Shown in pieces: positions 44,870 to 53,600 of a stretch of DNA of 64,000 bases. The stretch is from positions 620,001 to 684,000 of the forward strand of contig MKVF01000018.1 in assembly GCA_001899145.1 (NCBI GenBank), read 5' to 3'. The stretch is from Flavobacteriia bacterium 40-80 (lineage in GTDB: Bacteria > Bacteroidota > Bacteroidia > Flavobacteriales_D > Crocinitomicaceae). Under the pieces are notes generated by a model, which worked only from the letters and a program-made list of their open reading frames with translations, did no database searches and was not told the origin of the DNA. The position numbers were made by a program, and so were the translations under genes. How positions within the stretch are numbered: position 1 is the first letter of the stretch; each line of letters opens with the position of its first letter.

Positions 44870-47002
44870 ATGGCAGTACAGAATTTTGATCAGCAGACAT
44901 TAAAAGATCTTGAATTCACGGTAATCCGGGAATGGCTGACGGATTATGCGATCGGCGATACTGCTAAAGACCGTCTGGAAAACCTGTTCCCGTCCTCTGA
45001 TTTCAAGGCTATAAAAGCAGATTTGCAGAAAGTCAAGGAATACCATTCCATTATTTCCGACGGTGAAGATTTTCCGGCACTTTTTTTCCAGGAATTACCG
45101 AAAGAGATCCAGCTGCTGGGAATTAAAAACTCCATGATCGAGCAGGAAGGATTTGTGCGCATTTACAAAGCTTCCGAGCTGGTGAACTCACTTCTCATCT
45201 TTTTTGACAAACGGGAAAAAGATTTTCCGGCATTATCCGAATTAGTCAGCGAAGCTACTTATACTAAGGAAATACTTGATCTGATTGATAAAGTTTTTGA
45301 CAAAAAAGGAAATGTTAAGGACGAGGCATCAGAGTTGCTGACAGAGATCCGTCAGAATATGGCGGCATTACGTGTTAAGATCAACAAAAATTTCGAGAAA
45401 GAGCTCCGTAAATATGATAAAGAAGGCTTTCTGGGTGATGTGAGAGAAACATTTATCAATGAGCGGCGCGTACTGTCCGTGATCTCTTCTCATAAGCGAA
45501 AAATAAAAGGAAGCGTTCTCGGATCTTCCAAAACCGGGAGCCTGACATTTATAGAACCGTTTATCAATGTCGATCTGAATAATGAGCTGGAATTGCTGAT
45601 CGATGATGAACGAAAAGAAATCTTCAGGATTCTGAGGGAGCTGACCAGAGAACTTTCAAAATACATTGATCTCATAAAAGCATACCAGTTTGTGCTGACG
45701 AACATGGATTTTGTCCATGCGAAGGCAAAGCTGGCATTTGAAATCAATGCGGATCTGCCGGGAATTGTGGATGAGCCGCATATTGAGCTGATCAATGTAT
45801 ATCATCCGATCTTATGGCAGAACAATAAGCTTCAGCATAAAAAGACACTTCCGCAAAATATTCTGCTGGACAAGTCAAAGCGGATCCTGGTAATCTCAGG
45901 TCCTAATGCCGGGGGAAAAAGCATTACGCTTAAAACCATAGGTTTAAATCAGCTGATGCTGCAAAGCGGATTACTTGTCCCGATGGACACGAACAGCAAA
46001 ATGTGCCTGTTCCAGCAGGTGAAAACCGATATAGGAGATCAACAGTCTATCGAAAATGAATTGAGCACGTATTCATATCGTCTGAAACGGATGAAGCACT
46101 TTCTGAAAGTTTCCAATTATCGTACCCTGCTTTTGCTGGACGAATTCGGAACGGGCTCCGATCCGGATCTGGGAGGAGCTTTGGCGGAAGTATTCTTTGA
46201 AAGGCTCTACCACACGAAGTGTTTCGGGGTTATTACAACACATTATTCTAATATTAAACTGAAGGCGGATCAGCTGAAAAATGCAATTAACGGTTGTATG
46301 CTCTTTAATACGGAAACGCTGGAGCCGTTGTATAAATTTTCAATTGGCCAGCCGGGAAGCTCTTTTACATTTGAGGTTGCCCAGATAAACGGTATTCCTC
46401 AGGATATTATAGAAGAGGCAAAGAGCAGGATTGATGATAAGAAAGTGAAGATGGATAAGCTGCTTCACGAGTTGCAGAAAGAAAAATCTTATTTAGAAAA
46501 GCTCAATAAAGAACATATTGAAGCGCAGGCGCTTGCTGAAACAAAACGCCAGGAATATATTGCCTTGAAATCAAAGCTGGAAGATAAGATCAAGCAACAG
46601 CAGCAGGTAATGGAACGCGATCAGAAATACGTTCAGGCAGGACAGAAAATGCGGCAATATATTGATCGTTATCTGCTGAATTCCAAAAGGAAGGATGCCA
46701 ACAAAGCCCTGATGGAAGATATTCGTAAATACATCAGTGTTGAAAAGACAAAGATAGAGGAAGTTAAGATTGCAGAGCGGTTGAAGCAGGAAGTGCTGAA
46801 GCAATCGAAAACCAAAAAAGTAAAGCAAAAGCCCGTAACAGATGAATACCACCGTGATAAGATCCGCACAGGTTCAATAGTGAAGATGATCGACTCCCGC
46901 CAGAATGGTACAGTGGAGGAAATTAACGGGAATTTGGCAACAGTTGTTTTCGGGATTATGCGTGTGAAAGTAGAATTGGAAAAATTAATGTGGGTAAAAT
47001 GA
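44870..47002 (+). CDS. mutS2: MutS2-like ATPase lacking an Smr domain
   Basis: A 710-residue MutS-family protein. Lever/clamp helices occupy about residues 100-320. Walker A GPNAGGKSITLKTIG (about 344-358), Walker B TLLLLDEFGTGSDP and TTHYSNIK follow. A long basic/acidic coiled coil (about 515-650) precedes a small KOW-like beta module (GSIVKMIDSRQNGTVEEING), where the protein ends. Bacillus MutS2 (785 residues) continues with an Smr nuclease domain, which is missing here. Such proteins act in recombination control or ribosome rescue. ATG at 44870 chosen over an upstream in-frame start. Overlaps nadC by 4 nt. Confidence 0.9.
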   Translation: MAVQNFDQQTLKDLEFTVIREWLTDYAIGDTAKDRLENLFPSSDFKAIKADLQKVKEYHSIISDGEDFPALFFQELPKEIQLLGIKNSMIEQEGFVRIYKASELVNSLLIFFDKREKDFPALSELVSEATYTKEILDLIDKVFDKKGNVKDEASELLTEIRQNMAALRVKINKNFEKELRKYDKEGFLGDVRETFINERRVLSVISSHKRKIKGSVLGSSKTGSLTFIEPFINVDLNNELELLIDDERKEIFRILRELTRELSKYIDLIKAYQFVLTNMDFVHAKAKLAFEINADLPGIVDEPHIELINVYHPILWQNNKLQHKKTLPQNILLDKSKRILVISGPNAGGKSITLKTIGLNQLMLQSGLLVPMDTNSKMCLFQQVKTDIGDQQSIENELSTYSYRLKRMKHFLKVSNYRTLLLLDEFGTGSDPDLGGALAEVFFERLYHTKCFGVITTHYSNIKLKADQLKNAINGCMLFNTETLEPLYKFSIGQPGSSFTFEVAQINGIPQDIIEEAKSRIDDKKVKMDKLLHELQKEKSYLEKLNKEHIEAQALAETKRQEYIALKSKLEDKIKQQQQVMERDQKYVQAGQKMRQYIDRYLLNSKRKDANKALMEDIRKYISVEKTKIEEVKIAERLKQEVLKQSKTKKVKQKPVTDEYHRDKIRTGSIVKMIDSRQNGTVEEINGNLATVVFGIMRVKVELEKLMWVK

Positions 47003-47853
47003 CAGAGAAAGAAACAATCGATTTAATTATCAGCAATGCTTTAGCGGAAGATATCGGAGATGGTGATCATTCGTCATTGGCGGCTGTTCCGGAGGATGCA
47101 AAGGGAAAAGCGAAATTACTGGTAAAAGATGAAGGAATCATTGCGGGAATTGAGCTGGCAAAGCAGATTTTTCAGCTTTACGATTCCGGAATGGTGTTTC
47201 ATCCTATTTTAAAAGACGGAGATAAAGTAAAAAAAGGAGAAATTGCTTTTACTGTCGAAGGAAGCTCCCGTTCCATTCTGGCAACAGAACGCCTGGTGCT
47301 GAATTTCATGCAGCGCATGAGCGGAATTGCCACGCAGACACATTATTTTGCTTCTCTGATCGCCGGAACGAACGCTAAGCTGTTGGATACACGGAAAACA
47401 ACGCCGGGAATCCGTTATATGGAAAAATGGGCGGTCAGAATAGGTGGCGGGTATAACCACCGGTTTGCCTTGTATGATATGATTATGTTAAAAGATAATC
47501 ACATTGATTATGCCGGAGGAATTAAAAATGCAATCGAAAGAACGGCGGAATATCTCCGGAAAACGGGCAAGCAATTGAAGATTGAGATAGAAGTGCGCAA
47601 TGAAAAGGAGCTGGACGAGGTTTTGAGCACAGGGAAAGTGGACCGTATCATGCTGGATAATTTTTCTGTAGAGGAAATCCGGCGTGTTTTACCGAAAATA
47701 CCTGAGCAATATGAGATAGAAGCATCCGGAGGAATTAATGAGAATACCATTCGTGCTTATGCGGAAACAGGTGTGGATTTTATTTCTGTGGGAGCTTTGA
47801 CACATAGCTTCAAAAGTTTAGACTTAAGCTTAAAAGCAGAGTATGATATTTGA
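46999..47853 (+). CDS. nadC: Nicotinate-nucleotide pyrophosphorylase (carboxylating)
   Basis: A 284-residue quinolinate phosphoribosyltransferase of de novo NAD synthesis. EDIGDGDHSSL, LNFMQRMSGIAT, DTRKTTPGIRYMEKWAV (quinolinate-binding) and EIEVRNEKELDEVL are conserved. The ATG at 46999 overlaps the mutS2 stop (ATGA); the upstream in-frame GTG at 46990 is less likely. Confidence 0.96.
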   Translation: MTEKETIDLIISNALAEDIGDGDHSSLAAVPEDAKGKAKLLVKDEGIIAGIELAKQIFQLYDSGMVFHPILKDGDKVKKGEIAFTVEGSSRSILATERLVLNFMQRMSGIATQTHYFASLIAGTNAKLLDTRKTTPGIRYMEKWAVRIGGGYNHRFALYDMIMLKDNHIDYAGGIKNAIERTAEYLRKTGKQLKIEIEVRNEKELDEVLSTGKVDRIMLDNFSVEEIRRVLPKIPEQYEIEASGGINENTIRAYAETGVDFISVGALTHSFKSLDLSLKAEYDI

Positions 47854-47872
47854 AAAAAAGTATTAAAAATGC

Positions 47873-47902
47873 TTGCTACTTTAAAAAATGTGTTTAATTT
47901 TG
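47873..47902 (+). promoter_or_regulatory. Promoter of the tRNA-Gly/tRNA-Leu operon
   Basis: TTG (47873-47875), 19 nt, TAATTTTG (47895-47902): a textbook Bacteroidota promoter, 36 nt before tRNA-Gly. Confidence 0.8.
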
Positions 47903-47938
47903 CAACGCTTTAGAACGCTAAAGTAGTTATTGAAATAA

Positions 47939-48011
<73 letters not shown>

Positions 48012-48046
48012 CGAAATGCAGGATGCGCCCGTCGCATCTCAGGATT

Positions 48047-48130
48047 GCTTGGATGGTGGAATTGGTAGACACGCCGGACTTAAAATCCTGTGGGCATTTG
48101 CCCGTGCGGGTTCAAGTCCCGCTCCGAGTA
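48047..48130 (+). tRNA. tRNA-Leu(TAA), integration target
   Basis: An 84-nt class II tRNA. Acceptor GCTTGGA pairs with TCCGAGT with two G-U pairs, D-arm TGGTGGAATTGGTAGACAC, anticodon loop CTTAAAA giving TAA, a variable arm, T-loop GTTCAAGTC, and discriminator A. Its last 14 nt are the left half of the 15-bp direct repeat flanking the integrative element, so the 3' end was rebuilt by the element on insertion. Confidence 0.95.
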
Positions 48131-48131
48131 C
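48117..48131 (+). repeat. attL core of the tRNA-Leu element
   Basis: TCCCGCTCCGAGTAC, within the T-arm and acceptor 3' side of tRNA-Leu; identical to 58330-58344. Confidence 0.92.
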
Positions 48132-48176
48132 AAACCCCTTTTTTAATCGTTTGATTATCAAGGGGTTTATTTTTTT
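48132..48176 (+). terminator. Terminator after tRNA-Leu carried by the element
   Basis: A 9-bp stem (48132-48140 with 48160-48168), with a second small dyad inside the 19-nt loop, followed by a T-run. It lies inside the element, so insertion replaced the original tRNA terminator, which now stands at 58350-58384. Confidence 0.85.
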
Positions 48177-48187
48177 ATATCATTTTC

Positions 48188-48206
48188 TTCCCGACATATT
48201 CCCGAC
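48188..48206 (+). repeat. Left paired TTCCCGAC repeat
   Basis: Two TTCCCGAC copies (48188-48195, 48199-48206), period 11 nt, preceded by TCATTTTC. The same pair, same orientation, recurs at 58171-58189 near the other end; likely integrase arm-binding sites. Confidence 0.65.
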
Positions 48207-48292
48207 TAGTAAACAGTATTTATCAAAATATCCTTTTTTACTGTATTTTCGCATCTGTATAAATCTATTATCAATTACTATTAAGAATTAAC

Positions 48293-51200
48293 ATGAGCAA
48301 CCATTTATTCCTAATCGGTGTTAATGAATACCAATATCAAAATAATCTTTCAAGTTCTGTAAAGGATTGTGTCGATTTTAAAGATGTCTTATTAGAAAAA
48401 TTTGATTTTGAAGAGCAAAAAGTATATGAAATATACAACGAAAATGCTACCAATAAAAAAATACAAGATGCCTTTAGAGGATATATTAAACAGTTGACAG
48501 AAGATGATAGCTTAATTATCTATTATTCTGGACACGGTGAGTATGATGATATTTCAAATACTGGATATTGGGTTACACATGAGGGTTCTGATTATACAAG
48601 CTATTTGCCTAACTATCTGATAGTAAATTTTATAAATTATATGAAATGCAAACATGTTTTTTTAATTTCTGATGCTTGTTTTTCTAATAGCCTCCTACTC
48701 AATGGAACCTTTAAAAAACCTATAGAATACCTTGAAAAACAATCTCGTTGGGCGCTTACATCAGCATACAATGAAGCAAAAGATTCTGATGATGTCTCAA
48801 ATACACTATTTTGTGAGACAATGTTAGAATTCTTAGAATTAACTGATAAAGATTTTAGGGTAACTGAGTTAATTGAGTTTGTTAAAAGTAAATTTGAAAT
48901 AAATGAATTTCAGGCTCCTCAGGGAGCTCCCTTACAAATAAATTCTCATAAGGGAGGAGAATTCATATTTAAAATTCAGTCCCCTAACGATAATAGAAAG
49001 TTTAAGGGATATAATGATTTAAGTAAGATTTTAAAATTTTATAAAAGAAATGCTCAATTTAACGAAATAGAAACTTACGAAGACCGAACACAAAAAATCG
49101 GATATAGTTTATTTAGAGAAGTTGATTCTGTACTAAAAAAGTTCGCCTACTATTTATATCTATATGATGGTGCTAATCAGACCAAAACATTAATCCACCT
49201 AAGAGAAAATCATTCTGTAATTTTTAAAGAAAAAAATCTAATAATCTTTATTACTTCCGAAAAAGGACAAAAAAATAAAGAGATTAGGAAAAAAAATATT
49301 CATGATAAATTTAAACCTCTAAACATATTCTACATTGAAGAATTTATAAAAGAACATTGTACTCCTAAATTTGAAACAGATACAGAATCTAAATATCTGA
49401 ATATCTCAAATTTTGTATTACCACCCTTTAAAAGTAATGATAAGGACATTAAAATAAATGGTGTTTTCAATGAATGGTTTGAAAGTATTGAAAAACCAAT
49501 TTTTGTAATAAAAGGTACTGGTGGAATAGGAAAAACAACAATTGCGCAATACCTTGCAGACAATTTACTAGAAGAAAATCCAGATTTATATGTTTTATTT
49601 ATAGATTCTGTACAAATTAAAGATAGCCTACTAAAGAACAAAAAGTCTGGGAGCATAAATATCTATCATTTTTATGAAGCTTTATTAGACACGTATGACA
49701 ATAATGAAGAAAAATTGTCCGAAGAACTATTTAAAATAAATCTGGATGCAGGAAATATTCTTATTATAATTGATGGTCTAGATGAAGTTATATCGAAAAT
49801 ATCGAATTTTAGTGTAGATGAATTTATAGAATCTATAAAAACCTTTAGTAATGAATTAGGACATGCTAAAGTAATTATTACTTGCAGAACTTACTTTTGG
49901 AATCTTACTGATTTAAACAGTAATTACTTTAACGTAGTTGAGTTAGAACCTTTCAATGAAACCAGAGCTAGAGAATTATTTAATATTTCGTTTAACAATG
50001 ATATAAAGAAGACCAATAAAGCAATACAAATAGCTTCTGAATTTAAATACCCATCTTCTACAGAAGAAAAAGAATACATTTATCATCCTTATGTTTTAGA
50101 TATAATTCAAACAATAATAAATAGTGAAAAGGAAGATATACAATTAACTGAAAGTGACTTAACATCTAATTATCTTAGCAATAAGATAAAAACCGACTTT
50201 ATAATATATAGAGTTTGTCAAAGAGAAAAAATAAGGGTAGGACAAATAGAGGTTGATAAACAAATAGAGTTTTTTATCAATTTTTCAGTTAACAACAGAG
50301 GTATAATTAGAATAGCAGACCTGAAATCTGTAATTGAAGAATCGATAGGACAAAGAATCGATATCAATAATGTTGAGGCATTTAAATCTCATCCATTTTT
50401 AAAAGTCAACGACCAATCAATTGTTTTTAGATATGACTTTTTAACTGACTTATTTAAAAGTATATACATCTCAAGACATATAACTTATAACAATAATAAT
50501 ACTTTTGAAACAAAAATAGATAGAAAATTCATTGATATAATTATTGAAAGTTGTTGGTATGGTTCGGCATTTAATAATGATGTACTAAGTAGAGTTCAAC
50601 AATGGACTGACAATGAATTTTTATTGATTTACGACATCAAAAACCAAGTTCAAAATTCGAACGATGTTGAAGTGATGATAAAAAGGAAATTTTTGGCTAA
50701 CTTATTTAATCTTTCCTTAACTATAAATCATTCATTTAAAGACAATAATATTGAAAGTAACAGTGCTATCTTGTATTCAATGTTCGAAAAGAATAAAGAT
50801 TATATTGAATTTCTTAGTGTTATAAACTTAAATTCTGACAGACCTGTACGATTTAATTTTTCGGATAAATCAATCGTAGATGGTTATTTTGATAATTATA
50901 ATGATTTTGCTAAATGCACTTTCAACGAAAGAACTCAATTCATTAATTGTACAATTTTAAATATTAAATTAAATCATTCAACAAATGGTCTTGCTAAAAA
51001 CCAGTTCATTGATTGTTCCTTTGATTCTATTTTTGATACTTCATTTGAGTTAAAAGAAACAGGTATTGAGGGGTATAATGAGTCATTAAAAACATTCTTA
51101 AATCAATTCTTTAAATTATTTTTTAGTAATGGTAGAATAGGAAGACAATGGGAACACAAAGTAATAGCTCCAAGATACAGCGGAGTAAATAAACTTAGAA

Positions 51201-51379
51201 TTGATTACAATAGCTTTATTAAATTATTGAGAAAGCAAAATGTTTTAACAGTATCAGTAGAGCAAGGAAAAAACAAATTCGCTATTAATGATAATGCTAA
51301 AGAATCTATTATAAAATTTACAAAAGATGGCACAGTAGATAATATCATACTGGGATTATATAATAGTCTTAAAAAGTAA
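48293..51379 (+). CDS. Caspase-like/NACHT STAND NTPase, putative defence protein
   Basis: A 1028-residue cytosolic protein. Residues 1-220 are a caspase-like (C14/metacaspase) domain: FLIGVNEY at the start, catalytic His81 in YYSGHGE and Cys129 in LISDACFSN. Residues about 235-370 form an unrecognised module ending LIIFITSEKGQ...FYIEEFI. The NACHT-type NTPase (about 395-570) has Walker A GTGGIGKTT (Lys414) and Walker B IIIDGLDE (Asp494). A helical/winged-helix region follows, then pentapeptide-like stretches (about 863-915) and a C-terminal basic domain. Architecture: protease effector, switch, sensor, as in bacterial NLR-like antiphage proteins. It occupies the cargo slot beside the tRNA. 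The trigger, the substrate and the defence role are inferred. Confidence 0.88.
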   Translation: MSNHLFLIGVNEYQYQNNLSSSVKDCVDFKDVLLEKFDFEEQKVYEIYNENATNKKIQDAFRGYIKQLTEDDSLIIYYSGHGEYDDISNTGYWVTHEGSDYTSYLPNYLIVNFINYMKCKHVFLISDACFSNSLLLNGTFKKPIEYLEKQSRWALTSAYNEAKDSDDVSNTLFCETMLEFLELTDKDFRVTELIEFVKSKFEINEFQAPQGAPLQINSHKGGEFIFKIQSPNDNRKFKGYNDLSKILKFYKRNAQFNEIETYEDRTQKIGYSLFREVDSVLKKFAYYLYLYDGANQTKTLIHLRENHSVIFKEKNLIIFITSEKGQKNKEIRKKNIHDKFKPLNIFYIEEFIKEHCTPKFETDTESKYLNISNFVLPPFKSNDKDIKINGVFNEWFESIEKPIFVIKGTGGIGKTTIAQYLADNLLEENPDLYVLFIDSVQIKDSLLKNKKSGSINIYHFYEALLDTYDNNEEKLSEELFKINLDAGNILIIIDGLDEVISKISNFSVDEFIESIKTFSNELGHAKVIITCRTYFWNLTDLNSNYFNVVELEPFNETRARELFNISFNNDIKKTNKAIQIASEFKYPSSTEEKEYIYHPYVLDIIQTIINSEKEDIQLTESDLTSNYLSNKIKTDFIIYRVCQREKIRVGQIEVDKQIEFFINFSVNNRGIIRIADLKSVIEESIGQRIDINNVEAFKSHPFLKVNDQSIVFRYDFLTDLFKSIYISRHITYNNNNTFETKIDRKFIDIIIESCWYGSAFNNDVLSRVQQWTDNEFLLIYDIKNQVQNSNDVEVMIKRKFLANLFNLSLTINHSFKDNNIESNSAILYSMFEKNKDYIEFLSVINLNSDRPVRFNFSDKSIVDGYFDNYNDFAKCTFNERTQFINCTILNIKLNHSTNGLAKNQFIDCSFDSIFDTSFELKETGIEGYNESLKTFLNQFFKLFFSNGRIGRQWEHKVIAPRYSGVNKLRIDYNSFIKLLRKQNVLTVSVEQGKNKFAINDNAKESIIKFTKDGTVDNIILGLYNSLKK

Positions 51380-51392
51380 TCTATTTTTCGCC

Positions 51393-51423
51393 AAAGGCTG
51401 TCTGTTCACTATTGACAGCCTTT
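51393..51423. terminator. Bidirectional terminator in the element
   Basis: A 10-bp perfect stem (51393-51402 with 51414-51423), 11-nt loop, between the converging caspase-NACHT and nuclease-like genes. T-rich tracts are short on both sides. Confidence 0.65.
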
Positions 51424-51430
51424 AATGACA

Positions 51431-52642
51431 TTAACTTACTTTTGATTGTCTATTAACCGTATCAATAAACCTTTCAACCTCATCCATAAAAGCATTGTAA
51501 ACAGGTTTTATCTCCATAGTCTTTCCATATCTGCTCCAAATATCCGAGTATTTTTCGTGTTGCTCCAGTCCCGTAATTAGCTTTGCTGTGCTTTTGGCAT
51601 AATCTTCCGCAATTGTATAAGACAATCCCAGACGGATTAATCTCTTACCGTTTTGCATCAAATAGAAACGTCCTTTTTTATCAACCACATAAAGCGTAAT
51701 TTCCTGACCACTGCCATTCGGGTCTGGGTATTTTGCAACAAAGCTTCCCTGATTCCAGTCAATGAAATATCCTTTTTTTATTGAATCTTCCAATATTTTC
51801 TTAGTGAATGAAACAGTTTCACTATCTGTATTTTGAGCTAACTGTTCAAAGAAGTCATCTTCCGTTATGGTGCTTCTCACGAAACCTTTGGTTTTTGATT
51901 CGGTAAAATCAGTCTCAACAATAACTACTGAGTTAGGTAATGATTCAATCTTAATGACTGCTCTGGTTATTTCACGGGTTCGGGTGATTAAATTCGGAAT
52001 AACTATGAGGTCTTCCATTGAATTAGGATCCTTATAAACTTGTAGTTCAATAAGTCCTAGTGTAAATTGAAGCTGAGGTGAACCGGATAAAAAATCTACC
52101 ATGTCTTCTACACTCTCCCGGATGCCATCACCAACAATTAATAACAGAAATCTACCTCGTTTTAAATTCCGTTCGATATTGTCAATTAGAATCTGCTCCT
52201 GTTGCTCGTCAATAAATTCAAACTTCTTTATCAGTTCAATAATATTATCTTTTCCGGGGGCTTTAATTGATTCATTCAATTTTGAATAAGACCACGTAGT
52301 TAATTCTTTTGCATAGTCTATAATCTGACCTACTACTTCTCTTTTAGCTTCCGGGTTCTTCCAGAGTTTAGTTTCAACAATAGTTATGTAGCCATTCGGG
52401 GAAATAAATAAATTATCAATATAACCGACTGGAGTTGTTACTTCACGTCCCAGGCTGATTAATGGAGCAAAACCACTTTCTATATCATCTATCGGAAGTA
52501 TTTGAGGGTTTGAATGGATAAGTTTTTGGAGCCAGTTTTCCTGAAATAATCGTTCATTAAAAGGAACTCTTTCTAATTGTAAAGAATGTTTATCACTTAT
52601 AAAATAAGGTGTTCCCTGTTGTCTTTTTCCTTTTGTTATCAT
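51431..52642 (-). CDS. PD-(D/E)XK nuclease-like protein
   Basis: A 403-residue protein. The N-terminal ~110 residues contain D76 in VGYIDNLFI, E90-x-K92 in ITIVETKLW, and Q106...Y110 (QIIDYA), the core of a PD-(D/E)XK nuclease like NucS/DUF91-type proteins. The remaining ~290 residues have no recognised domain; the C-terminus is charged. It probably cuts or binds DNA. It converges with the caspase-NACHT gene and lies 10 nt downstream of the secreted-protein gene, so it may be an independent defence or anti-phage gene, or part of the same system. Confidence 0.75.
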   Translation of the reverse strand: MITKGKRQQGTPYFISDKHSLQLERVPFNERLFQENWLQKLIHSNPQILPIDDIESGFAPLISLGREVTTPVGYIDNLFISPNGYITIVETKLWKNPEAKREVVGQIIDYAKELTTWSYSKLNESIKAPGKDNIIELIKKFEFIDEQQEQILIDNIERNLKRGRFLLLIVGDGIRESVEDMVDFLSGSPQLQFTLGLIELQVYKDPNSMEDLIVIPNLITRTREITRAVIKIESLPNSVVIVETDFTESKTKGFVRSTITEDDFFEQLAQNTDSETVSFTKKILEDSIKKGYFIDWNQGSFVAKYPDPNGSGQEITLYVVDKKGRFYLMQNGKRLIRLGLSYTIAEDYAKSTAKLITGLEQHEKYSDIWSRYGKTMEIKPVYNAFMDEVERFIDTVNRQSKVS

Positions 52643-52652
52643 TACGTAGAAG

Positions 52653-53600
52653 TTAGTTAAATGCTTTCAACGTACCATTTTCAAAGTACAAGTATTGACC
52701 ATCATAAACCCATTGATTTCCATAGCTTGCTTTATTAATTTTTTTTGGTTCTCCCCATGACAATTTCACCATTTCTTCGGTGAAACCAATTTGAACTTTA
52801 CCAGATAAAATCCTAACCCAATTTTCTTGACCAAAAGATTCGTTATACTCAGTAGCTTTGTTATATGGATAAACGTTCCCCAACGACCACTTACCAATAC
52901 AGTGTGCAACCGTAACTAATGTTTCAACTCCCTTCTCATTTGACAACTTAAAAGAAAGCAAGTGTTTGTTTCCATCAATGGTAACTGTTGTACAAGTCCA
53001 AATATCTAAGGGGTTAAATTCAATACTGTCTCCTGTATTGATATTTTTTGATTCGGACAAACAGTGAGCAGTTAATACATATTTAGACCCTTTGTATAAT
53101 TGAGTTAACTTCTCGTAATATCCAACTACTGTAAATGGGAAATTATGTTCATATTTTTCATCATATTCATAATACAGAATTTCATTTGTTTCTATATTTT
53201 TTAATTTCAAATAATGCTTTCTTCCGTATAAAATTTCATTGTCCCCTAACTTAGGGTGGCGATAAACATCCAATACCTCAAAATATTTTCCTGCAAGTTC
53301 ATCATAATTTGAGTTAAGGTCAGAACAACACTTATATACATTTGATTTATCTGATAGGTAATCTGTCTTATAATCAATATAAAAATTTCTATATCCCGAT
53401 GTTTGTAAGGATTTCGATTTTCCATGAAGATATAGAGTTTGTCCTTTGTATAAAAGTGCATTTGAACCAAGGAAATTGGTAAGGCTATCATACGCTATAG
53501 GAACTGATTCAACTTTTGGTTGTGTTTTTGTTGTAGAGATTTGAGCTATTGTATTAAGCTCCATGAGTAATAACCCACTTAATAAAAGTATCTTTTTCAT
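52653..53600 (-). CDS. Secreted protein with BamE-like C-terminus
   Basis: A 315-residue exported protein with a signal peptide (MKKILLLSGLLLMELNTIAQ). The middle is a Tyr/Lys/Asn-rich beta region of unknown family. The last ~55 residues (FTEEMVKLSWGEPKKINKA, NQWVYDGQYLYFENG) resemble the SmpA/OmlA (BamE-like) fold, found in many lipoproteins as a binding module. The frame is open upstream to 53702 inside the long palindrome, but the signal peptide fixes the ATG at 53600. Role unknown; possibly a surface trait carried as cargo. Confidence 0.75.
   Translation of the reverse strand: MKKILLLSGLLLMELNTIAQISTTKTQPKVESVPIAYDSLTNFLGSNALLYKGQTLYLHGKSKSLQTSGYRNFYIDYKTDYLSDKSNVYKCCSDLNSNYDELAGKYFEVLDVYRHPKLGDNEILYGRKHYLKLKNIETNEILYYEYDEKYEHNFPFTVVGYYEKLTQLYKGSKYVLTAHCLSESKNINTGDSIEFNPLDIWTCTTVTIDGNKHLLSFKLSNEKGVETLVTVAHCIGKWSLGNVYPYNKATEYNESFGQENWVRILSGKVQIGFTEEMVKLSWGEPKKINKASYGNQWVYDGQYLYFENGTLKAFN

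Noticed and set aside
51431-52642. Restriction-modification methyltransferase
   Set aside because: No SAM-binding or catalytic motifs; only PD-(D/E)XK-type residues are visible.
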